Assembly (NCBI GenBank): GCA_900175165.2
Contig: FWWN02000605.1
Coordinates: forward strand, 1 to 44,598
Direction of reading: 5' to 3'
Source: Rhizomucor pusillus
Taxonomy: Eukaryota > Mucoromycota > Mucoromycetes > Mucorales > Lichtheimiaceae
Length of the DNA: 44,598 bases
Shown: one piece after another, positions 44,099 to 44,598 of the stretch
Numbering within the stretch: the first letter of the stretch is position 1
Layout of the letters: each line of letters starts with the position of its first letter
Translations under genes and position numbers: made by a program
The notes under the pieces: generated by a model
What the model was told of the DNA's origin: nothing
The model's database searches: none
What the model saw: the letters and a program-made list of their open reading frames with translations, nothing else

Positions 44099-44598
44099 CT
44101 AGTCAGTCCCCGCGCCCACCCGTCTACTGGTCGCATCATCGTGGCCCGGCTTGAAAAGCGGTTGAAAAGCTAGATGCGAGGTCGCTGCATACGGGTGAAC
44201 GCGTCCCCCGGACCTACAGAAATGTTAGCATGACAACGTGTGTACCTTGGGTGCCGTCCGACCACTCCGCTCAATTTCCGTGCTTTGATCCGTCTTTGCC
44301 GTCCATGTGGGGGGGGGCCTACCGCTTTTGCCTTGCTGTGGAAAAAAAAAGGCAGGAAAAGGGGGTATTTATAGTTTTTTGGAGAGTGACTAGCTTCCAA
44401 AGGTTCGCTTCCCGTCCCTTTGTCAAGAAGATCAGTCTGGCTTTGAATCACCTCTCTTCCGTGCACCGTGCACTTTTCTGGAGAAGTACTTCCCTCATCC
44501 AGAGCGAAGCGAAATGTTTCCATGGAAATAAATGTTACAGAACGCTTGAAATCACAATATCTGCTAAGAATCGCTTCATAAATCAATGCCACTGCTTG
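44099..44598 (-). CDS. Possible 3' part of an unidentified gene running off the window
   Basis: An acceptor-like TTTTTTTTTCCACAG (minus strand, about 44345) opens a frame containing GRQRRIKARKLSGVVGRHPR. Across a very short GT-AG gap (32 nt, CTAAC branch inside) this continues in phase into SGGRVHPYAATSHLAFQPLF and ends RRVGAGTD at 44099. The 32-nt intron would be unusually short, and the part upstream of the acceptor (GSTSPEKCTVHGREV) may or may not be coding. The 5' end is outside the window. No family is recognised. Confidence 0.25.

Noticed and set aside
1..44598. CRISPR arrays, tRNA genes, rRNA, insertion sequences
   Set aside because: No regular repeat-spacer pattern, no tRNA A/B-box pair with a cloverleaf, no rRNA motif and no transposase or reverse transcriptase was seen on either strand.

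Overview
The window is nuclear DNA of a filamentous fungus, most likely an early-diverging one (Mucoromycota/Mucorales). Genes are packed tightly, often with 20-100 bp between neighbours. They carry many short introns (mostly 50-80 nt) with CTAAC- or CTGAC-like branch sites near the 3' end. The protein families are fungal housekeeping ones. There are no bacterial operons, rRNA genes, tRNA genes, CRISPR arrays or intact mobile elements. I rebuilt about 24 genes by joining open frames across introns; almost every join is phase-consistent and restores a continuous family motif.

Layout. 1-1.0 kb: no gene, but one copy of a diverged repeat whose second copy lies at 43.3 kb. 1.0-5.6 kb (-): a 1427-aa ankyrin plus coiled-coil protein in five exons. 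5.8-6.4 kb (-): a small unknown protein. 6.65-8.3 kb (+): PIG-A, the catalytic subunit of GPI-anchor GlcNAc transfer. 8.3-8.9 kb (-): an unknown 188-aa protein. 8.9-10.5 kb: gene-poor. 10.5-16.4 kb (-): a hexose-type transporter, a CUE/UBA-like protein and an F-box/LRR protein. 16.7-17.4 kb (+): PAM17. 18.2-22.9 kb (+): DNA topoisomerase II in 15 exons. 23.5-25.1 kb (+): acyl-protein thioesterase and a one-pass membrane protein with two PPxY motifs. 25.2-27.1 kb: COA1 (-) and an AIM18-type chalcone-isomerase-fold protein (+), divergent over 97 bp. 27.1-28.8 kb: proteasome beta-4 (-) and NAC-alpha (+). 29.0-30.1 kb (-): ERF4. 30.7-32.2 kb (-): secreted GH18 chitinase. 33.1-34.2 kb (+): purine nucleoside phosphorylase. 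34.7-38.5 kb: a small membrane protein (-), then a cyclic-nucleotide phosphodiesterase and an RGS protein (+). 38.9-39.8 kb (-): two-KH-domain protein. 40.3-41.5 kb (+): aspartate-semialdehyde dehydrogenase. 41.5-42.8 kb (-): a decayed methyltransferase gene. 42.8-44.6 kb: the second repeat copy and a possible gene end running off the window.

Themes. Three genes serve mitochondria (PAM17, COA1, AIM18-like). Two act on protein S-acylation from opposite sides (ERF4, APT1). PDE and RGS sit in tandem and both dampen G-protein/cAMP signalling. Four of about 58 introns appear to be GC-AG, each forced by reading frame or a conserved motif. Many starts are preceded by a strand-specific CT-rich tract. 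I see no cassette that looks like a wholly new multi-gene system. The most unusual items are the ankyrin/coiled-coil protein, the PPxY membrane protein, topoisomerase II with its low-complexity region moved to the N-terminus, the cluster of GC-AG introns, and the methyltransferase pseudogene with transition-type stop codons.
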